Both the position numbers and the translations under genes were made by a program. A stretch of DNA of 64,000 nt, from assembly GCF_042140125.1 (NCBI RefSeq), contig NZ_CP159473.1. One strand, 5' to 3'. Origin of the DNA: Rhodophyticola sp017644125. Lineage in GTDB: Bacteria > Pseudomonadota > Alphaproteobacteria > Rhodobacterales > Rhodobacteraceae. Under the pieces are notes generated by a model. That model did not search any database, had not been told where the DNA came from, and saw only the letters and a program-made list of their open reading frames with translations. This document shows positions 46,133 to 55,621 of the stretch, one piece after another (positions within the stretch are counted from its first letter, which is position 1; each line of letters starts with the position of its first letter).

Positions 46133-48436
46133 CTAGCCGGATGGCAGCCGCAACTGCGCCTCGACCGCGGCGGGATCGGGGGCGCCGTGAAGATCGACGA
46201 TGCTCAGACCCAGCCGCAGGCGGATCGCATCGCCGCGGGCGGTGATCCGGGGCCGTCCGGGCCAGCGGCTCAGGTCATAGATCTGCTCGGCCTGCCATCT
46301 CTCGATGACGGTCACGCCGCCATAGGCGATCCGGAAGGTCACGGCCCCCTCGCCCGGGTCGATATGATTGACCCCGGTTCCGACCAGCACCTCGTCATCT
46401 CCGGCGCCCAGAACCACCAGATTGCGCCCCGGGCCGGTATCGATCCGCGACGCGCCGTCGCCATCGTAGATCCGGTCATTCCCGTGCCCGCCGAAAATGC
46501 GGTTGCGGCCGGTGAACCCGTGGATTTCATCGTCCCCGGTGCCGCCGTCCAGCGTATCATGGCCCGGCCCACCGCGCAGGGTGTCGTTGCCGGCCTCGCC
46601 ATAGAACGCATGCCGGCGGTTGGACTGCTTGGCCTGCGCGATCAGCAGGTCGTTTCCTGCCCCGCCGTAGAATTCGGCCTGCCCGTGCTTGGGGCCAAGC
46701 ATGATATCGTCGCCATCGGATCCGCGCACATTCACCTCCACCCGTTCGGAGGTTTCGAACTCGATCGGGCTTTCGGGATGGGCCACGATCTTCAGCGTCT
46801 TGCCGGTCTTGCCGTCGCCCTCCTGCCGGGCGACCACGGTGGCGATACGGATCTTTTCGACATGCGGGGGGCAATGCAGCACGTAATCGTCGGGGCCGGC
46901 CATGTACCACAGCGTATCGGTGCCGCCGTCCTTCTCCTCCCGGATCTTCTCGGCATCCGCGCCATAGGCCCAGTAATCGTTGTTCGCCCGCCCACCGGCC
47001 AGGATCACGCTGCCATCCACCGCCATCATCGCGTTGACCCCGCTTGCGGGGTTTTCATAGCCGCGCATGTCGAGCCCCAGCTCCAGTGCGCCGGTCACCA
47101 GCGCCTCGCGCAGGAAGTCGACCGGGGCACTGTCGATCAGGTTGGTGGTCTCGCCCGGATCGGTCTCGATGTCGTAGACATGCTCTTCCCCGTTGGGGTA
47201 GCGGAAGTACCGCAGGTGCCGGTACCCTTCCACCGAGGGGCGGACCGACAGGGTGCCGAAGACGCAGGTGACGGGCGATTTGCTCTCGTCGAACGCCCCA
47301 AACCCGTCATCCAGAAGCGGCAGCAGGCTCTGGCCCGAGATCCAGTCCGGCCGCGGCGGCAGGCCCGCAAGCTGCATGATGGTTTTCGGGATGTTGTGCA
47401 GCGAGACCGGCAGGTCGATCTCGCGCCCCGTCTCCATCCCCGCATGCCAGATGGCCAAGGGGATATGGGCCGCGCTGTCCCACTGGCTCATCTTGTGGAA
47501 ACTGTCGTGATTGCCCAGATTGAAGCCGTTGTCGGACAGGAAGACCACGGTCGTGTTCTGGCCCAGCGGCGAGGCCTCCAACGCGTCGAGGAAACGACCG
47601 ATCTCGTGATCGACATGGCTGATCGCGGCGAAATAGGCGCGAACGACCTGCCGCCACGCCTCGTCCCCCGCCTTTTCCGGGGTCCACTGGCCATTGGCGA
47701 TATAGGCCGCCTCATACACCGCGAAACCCGGCTGCGGCCCGTGATAATCCTCTTCGGCGGCGATGCTCGGCCAGCGGATCTGCGCCGGGTCGTACATCTG
47801 GTAGAACCGGTCCGGGCAGATCAGGTTATAATGCGGATGCTTGAAACCAAGCTGCAACAGGTGGCGCCGCGACGGATCCGCCTCGGCCAGGAAGTCGATC
47901 GCATTCTGGGCAACGCTGTGGTCGTAGAACCGGTCATCCTGGCTGCCGTCATCATCGGGGTGGTTCACGCCCTTGATGCCCGGCCCGCGCTCCGAATAGG
48001 TCTTGACGCCGCGCCTGCGGCCCTGATCCGACGCCTCCATATCCCGGTGGAACAGCATCCGACGATACTCTTCGGGCATTGGCCGGTAATTTGCATCCAC
48101 CTTGCCGGTGGTGAAGGTGAAGAAGCCCGCCCGTCGCAGGTCATAGGCCCAGGCCTTTTCGGGTGGGAAGACATCGCGCCAGAACCGGTTGAGATCGACC
48201 AGCCCGGTGCGGAACGGGGCCAGCCCCGTGGCCAGTTCCGCCCGGCAGGGCGCGCAGAGCGGCACCGTGGCATAGGCATTGGTGAAGCGCGCGCCGCGGC
48301 CCATGAACCGGTCCAGATTGGGGGTCTCGATGCGGATGCCGAACGTATCGCGCCAGGTGAACATGTCGATCATGTCATCGACCCAGATGACGCAGATATT
48401 GCCGCCTTCCACAGTCTCAGGCGTGAACCCCGCCAT
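46133..48436 (-). CDS. Sulfatase fused to C-terminal RTX calcium-binding repeats
   Basis: The protein has 767 residues. Residues about 8-440 are a type I sulfatase: metal aspartates in VIWVDDM (D20, D21), the formylglycine site C61-A-P-C-R in CAPCRAELATG, and SDNGFNLGNHDSFHKMS for metal and sulfate binding. Residues about 572-697 are hemolysin-type nonapeptides (GGAGNDLLI, GEAGNDTLRG, GGTGDDEIHG, GGHGNDRIYDG) that bind calcium. There is no N-terminal signal, so export by a type I secretion system with a C-terminal signal is likely, which would need Cys61 maturation first. It starts 3 bases after the next upstream gene ends. Substrate unknown. Confidence 0.85.
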   Translation of the reverse strand: MAGFTPETVEGGNICVIWVDDMIDMFTWRDTFGIRIETPNLDRFMGRGARFTNAYATVPLCAPCRAELATGLAPFRTGLVDLNRFWRDVFPPEKAWAYDLRRAGFFTFTTGKVDANYRPMPEEYRRMLFHRDMEASDQGRRRGVKTYSERGPGIKGVNHPDDDGSQDDRFYDHSVAQNAIDFLAEADPSRRHLLQLGFKHPHYNLICPDRFYQMYDPAQIRWPSIAAEEDYHGPQPGFAVYEAAYIANGQWTPEKAGDEAWRQVVRAYFAAISHVDHEIGRFLDALEASPLGQNTTVVFLSDNGFNLGNHDSFHKMSQWDSAAHIPLAIWHAGMETGREIDLPVSLHNIPKTIMQLAGLPPRPDWISGQSLLPLLDDGFGAFDESKSPVTCVFGTLSVRPSVEGYRHLRYFRYPNGEEHVYDIETDPGETTNLIDSAPVDFLREALVTGALELGLDMRGYENPASGVNAMMAVDGSVILAGGRANNDYWAYGADAEKIREEKDGGTDTLWYMAGPDDYVLHCPPHVEKIRIATVVARQEGDGKTGKTLKIVAHPESPIEFETSERVEVNVRGSDGDDIMLGPKHGQAEFYGGAGNDLLIAQAKQSNRRHAFYGEAGNDTLRGGPGHDTLDGGTGDDEIHGFTGRNRIFGGHGNDRIYDGDGASRIDTGPGRNLVVLGAGDDEVLVGTGVNHIDPGEGAVTFRIAYGGVTVIERWQAEQIYDLSRWPGRPRITARGDAIRLRLGLSIVDLHGAPDPAAVEAQLRLPSG

Positions 48437-48439
48437 GGC

Positions 48440-49219
48440 TCAATGCCCCCAGAGCATGTAGCGCCGAAGCGCCATGTGCTGGGCGCGGTCGGCCTCGTTC
48501 CGGGGCAGCAGGAGCGTGTGATCGCGCCAGAACAGCACCTCAAGGATCACCGATGCGCCAAGCGTCTTCAACAGCCCGCTTCGGTGACTGCGACAGCCGA
48601 TGAACAGATCGGCTTTGCCCGACAGGGCGGGATCGCTTCCGACGACGCTGTGGATCGCGCCGCCGTTTTCCTGAAACGCCAGTTCCGATCCGCGCAGGGT
48701 GACCGTTGCGAGGCGCGGCCGGCTTCGCGGGCCCTCGACAGGAGCGGTGAGTTCAAGCGCGCCGCCGGTCCCCTTGACGGTAAACCTGTCGCCGTCATCG
48801 GACAGGAACAGATATGTGGCCGACCGGCCATCCCCGCTGCCGGCGTTCAGGGTCAGCAGCGTGCGCGCCCCGCCCGTCTCGGGCGGCAGGTAGATCACCG
48901 CCATGGTCCAGCCCGCAGGGTCCGGGTCCACCTTGTCGACCACCAGCCCGCAATGGGTGCCCGCCCGCAGGGCGAGGCCGCAAAGGTCATCGGTCTCCGA
49001 CAGACAGGTATGGCCGTCATTGGGTGCGGTCGGGTGGGCGACGCGGCCGGCGAGGCCGTCGTGCCATGCCGTGACCGCCCCGGTCTTCGCATCCGTGGCG
49101 AAGGCCTCGCGCACACCTTCCAGCCAGACCCCGCCCGCGCCCGCCACCTGCTCGCGCAGGAGGGGCCGGGCGGCGTCGGCCCGCGCGCCGGGGGGCAGGT
49201 CGATGTCCAGTTCAAGCAT
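48440..49219 (-). CDS. Unrecognised protein, possible LamG/jelly-roll fold
   Basis: The protein has 259 residues from the ATG at 49219, with CGGAG six bases upstream; it overlaps the previous gene by 8 bases. Residues about 90-225 alternate short beta-strands with glycines (WTMAVIYLPPETGGARTLL, TVTLRGSELAFQENGG), the style of laminin-G-like lectin folds; this is a guess from pattern, not a family match. No signal peptide. It is followed 3 bases later by the sulfatase-RTX gene, so a role with that enzyme, such as glycan binding, is likely. Confidence 0.5.
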   Translation of the reverse strand: MLELDIDLPPGARADAARPLLREQVAGAGGVWLEGVREAFATDAKTGAVTAWHDGLAGRVAHPTAPNDGHTCLSETDDLCGLALRAGTHCGLVVDKVDPDPAGWTMAVIYLPPETGGARTLLTLNAGSGDGRSATYLFLSDDGDRFTVKGTGGALELTAPVEGPRSRPRLATVTLRGSELAFQENGGAIHSVVGSDPALSGKADLFIGCRSHRSGLLKTLGASVILEVLFWRDHTLLLPRNEADRAQHMALRRYMLWGH

Positions 49220-50699
49220 CGCCATCTCCGTCGCGCACCGGCAACAGGCACGGCAGGGCCCAACGATGCAGGCTGCGGCCCGTGGCGCCCTGCATCTGCC
49301 AGTCATCGCGCACCGATCCGCAGCCGCGATCACCGGTGCCGAACGCATAGGCCACCCGCAGATCGGCGCCTTCGGGCGCTTTGGAACACGCCAGAAGAAG
49401 CGATTTGGGATCGCCCGGATCGATCTTCACGGTCGTGATCCTGGCCCCGTTTTCCGCGCCCACAAGCGTGAAACCCGCGGTCTTGCCCGCGCCGAGCGGG
49501 TCATCCTTGTCGATCACCAGATCGCCGGCCGCCTGTGCCACGACACGGATGATGCTGCCGCCCTCCCGGCTCGACCGCTCGGCCAGATGGAAGGTGGGGC
49601 AGCGCCAGTCATCGGCCGCGGAAATGGCGGCGGCAGTCATCTCCGCCATCTCGCGCCGCGCCGCTTCTGTCGGGCGGTCGTGGTCGTCCTGGGCGAACAT
49701 GTAGCCGGGGGCAGAGAAGATCAGACGATGATCCGCGTAGTTCCAGATCAACTCCCACTGCCCTTCGATCGCGGCCTCGGTCGCCACCTCGGGCCCGCCG
49801 CTTTCGAACCGGGCCACGAAAAGCGGCTTGTCGAACCCGAGTTGTCCCAGGTCCCTTTCGGTCTGCGCCATCAGCGCCAGGATCCCATCCCGATACGCCG
49901 CCGCCGAGCCCGACATATCCTCAAGCGCGAAATCCAGGTGGATGGCGAGAATCTTCGCCCGTTTGCCAAGAGCCGCCGCCGCCCGCGACAGGTTCGCCGC
50001 CGCCGTGATCAGGTTCTTGTAGGCCCGCCCGGTGGCCAGATCTGCACTGGTCGCGGAGCTGTCGGTCTCCGCGCGGGTCAGAAACAGCGGCAGCGCCTCG
50101 AACTTCTCCAACTGCCAGCCCAGCAGCGTTTCGGCCACAAGCGCCTCATGGGTCATCTCGCGCAGATGCTCCAGCCGGTCATGGGTGCCCGCGCGCTCCA
50201 CCCCGGCATGCCCGACCGCGCCGATATCGTCGGCGGGCGCAAGGACATGCTGCGGAAACGCGCAGCCGCCGGGCGTGGCGAGCGCCGCGCGCGGCCCGCC
50301 AATGGCCAGCACGCCGTAAAGCGGCCCCGGCGCGTCGGCGATGATATCCCCGCCAGAGAGCGGCCGCCGAAAGGTGCGGATCCCCTGCCGCCCGGCAAGC
50401 CGCGCCGCGAAGATCAGCCAATCGCCGTCAATGCGCGCATCCCACGCGTCGATCCCTTCCAGAAGCTCATGCGGATCGGCCCGCGTCACGGCAGGCGCCG
50501 CGCCGCCCGGTGCCTGTGCCTGCCCTGCGGGCGATGTGCCCAGACGCAGGGCGATATCGTCGATCACCTTGTCCGACAGGCGCATGACAAGCCCGCTCGG
50601 GTCGTAGCGGATCACATCGCCATTGGCGGCACGGACCAGCACGCCGTGCCCGGCGGCGGCGGCTTCTGCCGGATCATCCTTCGTTGTCTTGCGCGCCAC
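49212..50699 (-). CDS. Unrecognised 495-residue protein, sulfatase-operon member
   Basis: The start is GTG at 50699. Residues 1-75 are charged and Pro/Ala-rich. Residues about 90-360 look like an alpha/beta hydrolase-type body with QLEKFEALPLFLTRAETDSS and AKILAIHLDFALEDMSGSA; an esterase or SGNH-like fold is possible but no catalytic triad can be fixed. The C-terminal 120 residues (about 375-495) are beta-rich. It overlaps the next gene by 8 bases and so is coupled to the possible lectin and to the sulfatase-RTX protein. Function unknown. Confidence 0.5.
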   Translation of the reverse strand: MARKTTKDDPAEAAAAGHGVLVRAANGDVIRYDPSGLVMRLSDKVIDDIALRLGTSPAGQAQAPGGAAPAVTRADPHELLEGIDAWDARIDGDWLIFAARLAGRQGIRTFRRPLSGGDIIADAPGPLYGVLAIGGPRAALATPGGCAFPQHVLAPADDIGAVGHAGVERAGTHDRLEHLREMTHEALVAETLLGWQLEKFEALPLFLTRAETDSSATSADLATGRAYKNLITAAANLSRAAAALGKRAKILAIHLDFALEDMSGSAAAYRDGILALMAQTERDLGQLGFDKPLFVARFESGGPEVATEAAIEGQWELIWNYADHRLIFSAPGYMFAQDDHDRPTEAARREMAEMTAAAISAADDWRCPTFHLAERSSREGGSIIRVVAQAAGDLVIDKDDPLGAGKTAGFTLVGAENGARITTVKIDPGDPKSLLLACSKAPEGADLRVAYAFGTGDRGCGSVRDDWQMQGATGRSLHRWALPCLLPVRDGDGDA

Positions 50700-50856
50700 C
50701 AGCGCCCCCCTTGCCTACCGTCGGACAGACCGGGCGCCGTTCATCCGACCCGATCCGAAGCGCACGTGCCGCGCGCGCCCCTGAGCCACGTTATGTCATC
50801 CGGATTGCGCAGACTAGGTGCAAGCGGTCCACCGACACGGATGCCGGCGCCACGGC

Positions 50857-52773
50857 TCAGGCCCGGTCGAATTGCAGCGAGCCGCTGGTCTCCCGATCCG
50901 GCGTTTCCGAAAGACCATGGGTCGCGAGGGCCGGGGTGAACCGCTCCCGAAGCGCGCGGGCGTCCTCCTCCCCCACGAATGGCAGAAGCACGCGGTTCAC
51001 CGTGCCCATCTCCACCGTCGCCAGCATGTCGGGCGTGATCTGAAGCGGCGGGGACAGGCGCAGGCAATCGGGCCGGAAATCGCGCAGACAGGCCGCCAGA
51101 CCGCTGGCCTGCCCCGGCCCGTCGGAGGCAAAGCGCAACGGGCCGTCGGTGAGTTTCAGGCGGGATGTATCCGCCAGGCCGTTTTTCGCCGCGATCTCGC
51201 GGGCGATGCGGATCAGCGGCGCGCGGCTGTCCTGCGCCATCACGGTCAGATCGGGCCTTTCCAGACAGGCGCGCACGGGTATGAAGGCGACACCGGTGCG
51301 GATGTCCAGCACCCGCGCGCACCCCTCCAGATAGCCCGGGATATTGCGCGCGTGGCGCCGCTCGAACCGGCCGCTCAGCACGGCGTTCAGCGTCTCGGGC
51401 GCGAAAACGCGGGGGTCCGCCGGCAAGGCAATGCCGTGGTTGGCCACCCAATCCACGCTCACCTCTCCCGACAGGTCGATATCGCCCCGCACATAGGGAT
51501 CGCCGTCTTCGGCGGCCCAGCCCGCGACGGTATCGGTCCGCCGCTCTGTCACCGGCCTGTCGGCGGCGGTCTTTTCCACCCGCGACATCAGCGCGGCGAT
51601 CTTGGCCGGGTCGCGCGCCTGGGGCGGTTTCGCCTCGACCCGTGTGATCGGCAGCTTTCCCGCCTCGATCAGGCTCGATTTGAGCTCCGCATAGGCATCG
51701 GTCTGGCGGTAGTCGTCCAGCCGCGCCTCGATACGCGCGAGTGCAGTCTCATGCAGATCGTTCAGGACGGGATCGGTCAGAAGTTCGGCCATGATCGCCG
51801 CCCGCTTTTCGGCATGGCGCAGGATCGCCCGATCCTCGACCTCGTTGCGATCCTGAAGCGCCCAGTAGTCGGCGTTGTACTTGTCTTTCTTGTTGTTCAC
51901 ATTGCCGCGGAACTTGCGCACCGCGTAGCTGTCCACCGATTTCACCGCGTAGTGGTTCATTTGCGCCCAGTCGTAGCCGAGCGTGCGCCGGATCGAGCGC
52001 CAGCCGCGAAACCGGAAGTAATCCTCCATCGGCTGGCCCGAGCCGTTCAGCCACCGCACGGTGTCGGGAAAGCCGGTCTCCAGATGCTTGTTCTTGATCG
52101 ACGGGCGGTGGATGCCGAGCTTCCAGTATTGCGGGTCGAACCTGAACAATGTCTTGACGCCCCAGCCCTTGTTCCAGAGCGGCGGCGCGGCGCGGGTGTA
52201 TTGCTCGGTCACCGGCGCGCGGGACCAGTCGACAATGCCCGCCGAGCCGAAAATGCGCCATGTCACCACGACGCCGTTGGCATCGCGCGCGACCGTATCG
52301 TCCAGCAACCCCTCAAGCGTGCCCGACGGGTGATTGATACAGAGAAACTCGTCGGCATCGAAAACCATCAGCCAGTCCGACTGGCGCACCAGCGGTTCGT
52401 TCTGCGCATGCTTCAACGCACTGGGCTGCGGCTTGACGCCCTCGGGGATCGTGTTCGGCCGGTGATACCCCAGACCCAGCTCTTCCAGCCGCTTCAGCAT
52501 CTCCACCGTGCCATCGCTGCAATCATTGGTGTAGACGAGGATATCGGTGAACCCCACCGCCAGATGATGGGCGACCCATTCCAGCAGGAACGGCGCTTCG
52601 TCCTTCATCATCGAAACGGCCATGACCGTGCCGTGGGTGCTGTGCGGTTTGAGATGTTTCACGCGCTGATGCTCATCGGCCCCGGTGCCCTTGGGTCGGC
52701 TCTTGGGCGGCCGACCGGTTTGCGGCGAAAAGACGCCGGATCGACGGCCCCGTTGCCTGCGATCACGTCGCAT
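50857..52773 (-). CDS. GT2-type glycosyltransferase fused to a methyltransferase-like domain, copy C
   Basis: The protein has 638 residues. Residues 1-45 are basic and probably not all translated; an inner start is possible. Residues about 48-330 match copy A: MAVSMMKDEAPFLLEWVAHH, D139-A-D141 in VFDADEFLCI, KGWGVKTLFRFD, LGIHRPS and HYAVKSVDSYAVRKFRGNVN. Residues about 440-620 have an FkbM/Rossmann methyltransferase layout (VLDIRTGVAFIPVRACLERP), but the Gly-rich SAM loop is degenerate, so methyl transfer is doubtful. It is the first gene of the glycan cluster. Confidence 0.75.
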   Translation of the reverse strand: MRRDRRQRGRRSGVFSPQTGRPPKSRPKGTGADEHQRVKHLKPHSTHGTVMAVSMMKDEAPFLLEWVAHHLAVGFTDILVYTNDCSDGTVEMLKRLEELGLGYHRPNTIPEGVKPQPSALKHAQNEPLVRQSDWLMVFDADEFLCINHPSGTLEGLLDDTVARDANGVVVTWRIFGSAGIVDWSRAPVTEQYTRAAPPLWNKGWGVKTLFRFDPQYWKLGIHRPSIKNKHLETGFPDTVRWLNGSGQPMEDYFRFRGWRSIRRTLGYDWAQMNHYAVKSVDSYAVRKFRGNVNNKKDKYNADYWALQDRNEVEDRAILRHAEKRAAIMAELLTDPVLNDLHETALARIEARLDDYRQTDAYAELKSSLIEAGKLPITRVEAKPPQARDPAKIAALMSRVEKTAADRPVTERRTDTVAGWAAEDGDPYVRGDIDLSGEVSVDWVANHGIALPADPRVFAPETLNAVLSGRFERRHARNIPGYLEGCARVLDIRTGVAFIPVRACLERPDLTVMAQDSRAPLIRIAREIAAKNGLADTSRLKLTDGPLRFASDGPGQASGLAACLRDFRPDCLRLSPPLQITPDMLATVEMGTVNRVLLPFVGEEDARALRERFTPALATHGLSETPDRETSGSLQFDRA

Positions 52774-52977
52774 AGTCCGTGCTGCAGGTCAATCTCGGCG
52801 ACCGGGTTGCGACCCGGGCCCGACGATCCGGATGCCAGTCGCGGCCCGCGCAGGTCGCCCACGTCCATAGCAAAAACCTATTGCGTGTATAGGATCTGAC
52901 CTTGCGTCATATTTGTATTGCCGCTTCCCACACACGCGGAAGACGCTAACCTGCCTGCGGGAGAATTGGGAGGAACC

Positions 52978-54702
52978 ATGTCGCGCGACGATCACCCATG
53001 GACGGCGTATTACGGCCCGTCCGCCAGACGGGAAATCGACAACCTGTCCTATCGCAGCATCGGCGACATGGTCAGTTCGGTCGCCTCGGTCTATGGCAAG
53101 GCCCCGGCCTTCACCACATGTCTGCCGAACGGGATGAACGGCACGCTCAGCTATGCGCAGGTCGACGAGATGTCGGACGCGCTTGCGGTCTATCTGCGCG
53201 AGATCGCGGGGCTTGAACAGGGTGACCGCGTAGCGGTGCAACTGCCAAACGGTCTGTCCTTTCCGATTGCTGCATTCGCGGTGCTGAAGGCGGGCTGTGT
53301 GCTGGTCAACGTCAACCCGCTTTACACCGCCGAAGAGATGGCCAAGCAGTTCGAGGATGCCGAACCCCACGCGCTGATCATCGTCGACATGTTCGCCGAC
53401 AAGCTGCCCCGGGCGACCCGCGGCCATCCGATCCCGAACATCATCGTGACCCGCGTGGCGGAGTTTCTGCCCGCGATGCCGCGCGGGATTGTCGGCCTTG
53501 TGCAGAAATACTGGGACCGGACGATCAAACCGATCGAGCTTGCCCATATCCGCCTGCCTGATGCCATCGCGGCGGGGCGGCACAAACAGCATAGCGACAA
53601 TATCGAGGTGGAGCCCTACCATTCCGAAATGTCGCCCGACGACACGGCCGTCTTGCAATATACCGGCGGGACGACCGGCGTGTCGAAGGGCGCCATGCTG
53701 TCTCACCGCAACCTGATCATGAATATGGAGCAGACCTTCGAGCTGCTTCACGGGCATGTGGAGAAGGGCAAGGAAGTCGCTCTGACCGCGTTGCCGATGT
53801 ATCATATCTTTGCGTTCACGGTGAACCTTCTGGGGTTCTACTGGCTGGGCGGGCGCAACATCCTGATCCCGAACCCGCGGCCCCTGTCGAACCTGAAACG
53901 CGCCTTCGAGAACTACAAGGTGACGTGGCTGAGCGGGGTGAACACGCTGTTCAACGGTCTGACCAACGAGATCTGGTTCACCGACACCCCGCCCAAGCAT
54001 CTGAAATTCGCGTCCGCCGGGGGTATGGCCCTGCAGACCGCCGTGGCCGAGCGGTGGGAGGAGATCACCGGAAAACCGGTGATCCAGGGCTATGGGCTGA
54101 CCGAGACCTCGCCCGTTCTCACCTTCAACCCGCTTGGAAAGGCGCGGCCCAACTCCATTGGCGTGCCGGTCCCCTCGACCGAGATCATCTGTCTGGACGA
54201 GGAGGGAAACCAGGTGCCGCGCGGCGAGGCCGGAGAGCTTGCCGCAAAGGGCCCGCAGGTCATGCGGGGCTACTGGAACAAGCCCGAGGAAACCGCGAAA
54301 TCCATGCGCGACGGCTGGTTTCTGACCGGCGATATCGCGGTCATGGATGAGGACGGTTTTTTCCGGATCGTCGACCGCAAGAAAGACATGGTCGTCGTCT
54401 CGGGCTTCAATGTCTATCCCAACGAGATCGAGGATTGCCTTGCAGGCCATCCGGGCATTCTGGAGGCCGCCGTGATCGGCGTGCCCGACGACGCCTCCGG
54501 CGAGGCGGTCAAGGCCTTCATCGTCAAACGCGACCAGAGCCTGACATCGGAGGCCGTCCGCGCCTACTGCAAGGAGCACCTGACCCCCTACAAGGTGCCC
54601 AAGCAGGTGGAATTCCGGGACGATCTGCCGAAATCGAATGTGGGCAAGATCCTGCGGAAGGATCTGCGCAGCGAGGATGCGGCGCAGGTGGCGGCGGAAT
54701 AA
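52978..54702 (+). CDS. fadD: Long-chain fatty-acid-CoA ligase FadD
   Basis: The protein has 574 residues from the ATG at 52978, preceded by GGGAGGA. It activates fatty acids to acyl-CoA through an acyl-AMP. Seen are the P-loop YTGGTTGVSKG (about 228), QGYGLTETSPV, FLTGDIAVMDEDGFFRIVDR and SGFNVYPNEIEDCL, the full set of ANL-enzyme motifs. The BASS transporter gene starts 12 bases after its stop. A ligase for another medium or branched acid cannot be ruled out. Confidence 0.9.
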   Translation: MSRDDHPWTAYYGPSARREIDNLSYRSIGDMVSSVASVYGKAPAFTTCLPNGMNGTLSYAQVDEMSDALAVYLREIAGLEQGDRVAVQLPNGLSFPIAAFAVLKAGCVLVNVNPLYTAEEMAKQFEDAEPHALIIVDMFADKLPRATRGHPIPNIIVTRVAEFLPAMPRGIVGLVQKYWDRTIKPIELAHIRLPDAIAAGRHKQHSDNIEVEPYHSEMSPDDTAVLQYTGGTTGVSKGAMLSHRNLIMNMEQTFELLHGHVEKGKEVALTALPMYHIFAFTVNLLGFYWLGGRNILIPNPRPLSNLKRAFENYKVTWLSGVNTLFNGLTNEIWFTDTPPKHLKFASAGGMALQTAVAERWEEITGKPVIQGYGLTETSPVLTFNPLGKARPNSIGVPVPSTEIICLDEEGNQVPRGEAGELAAKGPQVMRGYWNKPEETAKSMRDGWFLTGDIAVMDEDGFFRIVDRKKDMVVVSGFNVYPNEIEDCLAGHPGILEAAVIGVPDDASGEAVKAFIVKRDQSLTSEAVRAYCKEHLTPYKVPKQVEFRDDLPKSNVGKILRKDLRSEDAAQVAAE

Positions 54703-54714
54703 GGGCAGGAAAAG

Positions 54715-55596
54715 ATGGTTGGACCTCTCGAACAGGCGATCCTCGCGCTGATGATCTTCGTCATCATGCTCGGCATGGGTTCCTCGCTGACACCGCGCGA
54801 TTTCATTCTGGCGCTGAAGCGGCCCTACGGGCTGGCCATCGGCGTGATCTCCCAATACGGCTTCATGCCCTTCATCGGCTTCATGCTGGCGGTGACGCTG
54901 ACCCTGCCCGAGGCCATCGCCGTCGGCGTCCTGATCATGGCCTGCATGCCGGGCGGCACGACCTCCAACATCTTCACCTACTTTTCCAAGGGCAATCTGG
55001 CGCTGTCGGTTCTGATGACGGTGACCTCGACCGTGTTCGGGGTGATCCTGATCCCGATCATCCTGATCCTCTATGCCACTGCGCTGGATTTGCAGATCCC
55101 GCGGGAAAACATCATCGTAACGCTGATACTGCTGTTGGTGCCGGTCGCGATCGGGATGGTCCTGCGCAAGATCAACGCGAATATCGGCGCGGTGACCGAG
55201 TTCATGGGCTCGCTTCTGGCGGTGGTCTTCATCCTGTTCCTGCTGGTGAGCTGGGTGCCGCGAAACTGGCAGTTCCTGCTCGACACCACGCCCGGCACCT
55301 ATGTCGCGGCCATCGGTCTGGGGGTCATCGGGATCACCATCGGCTATGTGTTCGCGCGCGTCCTCAGGCTGCATCCGCGCAATGCCCGCACTGTGGCGCT
55401 GGAAACCGGCATCCAGAACGGTCCGCTCGCCATCGCGATCATCGCCTTCACCTTTTCGGGGACCGAGGCGCAGAGCATCATGGCCGTGCCGGCGCTCTAT
55501 TCCCTGTTCATCGTGATCGTCTCGACGCTGGTGACATTCATCTTCCGCAGGGCAAACACGGCGGCGGAACAGAAGATGCCCGACGGGCTTCTCTAG
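54715..55596 (+). CDS. Bile acid:sodium symporter (BASS) family transporter
   Basis: The protein has 293 residues with about nine to ten transmembrane helices. The conserved crossover regions are MACMPGGTTSNIFTYFSKGN and LETGIQNGPLAIAIIAF, where sodium and substrate bind in ASBT-type folds. BASS proteins carry organic acids such as bile acids, pyruvate or pantothenate with sodium. Tight spacing after fadD suggests the transported acid is activated by that ligase (inference). Confidence 0.9.
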   Translation: MVGPLEQAILALMIFVIMLGMGSSLTPRDFILALKRPYGLAIGVISQYGFMPFIGFMLAVTLTLPEAIAVGVLIMACMPGGTTSNIFTYFSKGNLALSVLMTVTSTVFGVILIPIILILYATALDLQIPRENIIVTLILLLVPVAIGMVLRKINANIGAVTEFMGSLLAVVFILFLLVSWVPRNWQFLLDTTPGTYVAAIGLGVIGITIGYVFARVLRLHPRNARTVALETGIQNGPLAIAIIAFTFSGTEAQSIMAVPALYSLFIVIVSTLVTFIFRRANTAAEQKMPDGLL

Positions 55597-55621
55597 GGCC
55601 GCCGGCAGAACGCGGGCGCCG

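Noticed and set aside
46037..49438. Very long open frame (1133 codons) on the plus strand
   Set aside because: It is the antisense shadow of the sulfatase-RTX and its upstream gene. Its protein is His/Arg/Gly-rich with no domain, as expected for reverse frames in GC-rich DNA.
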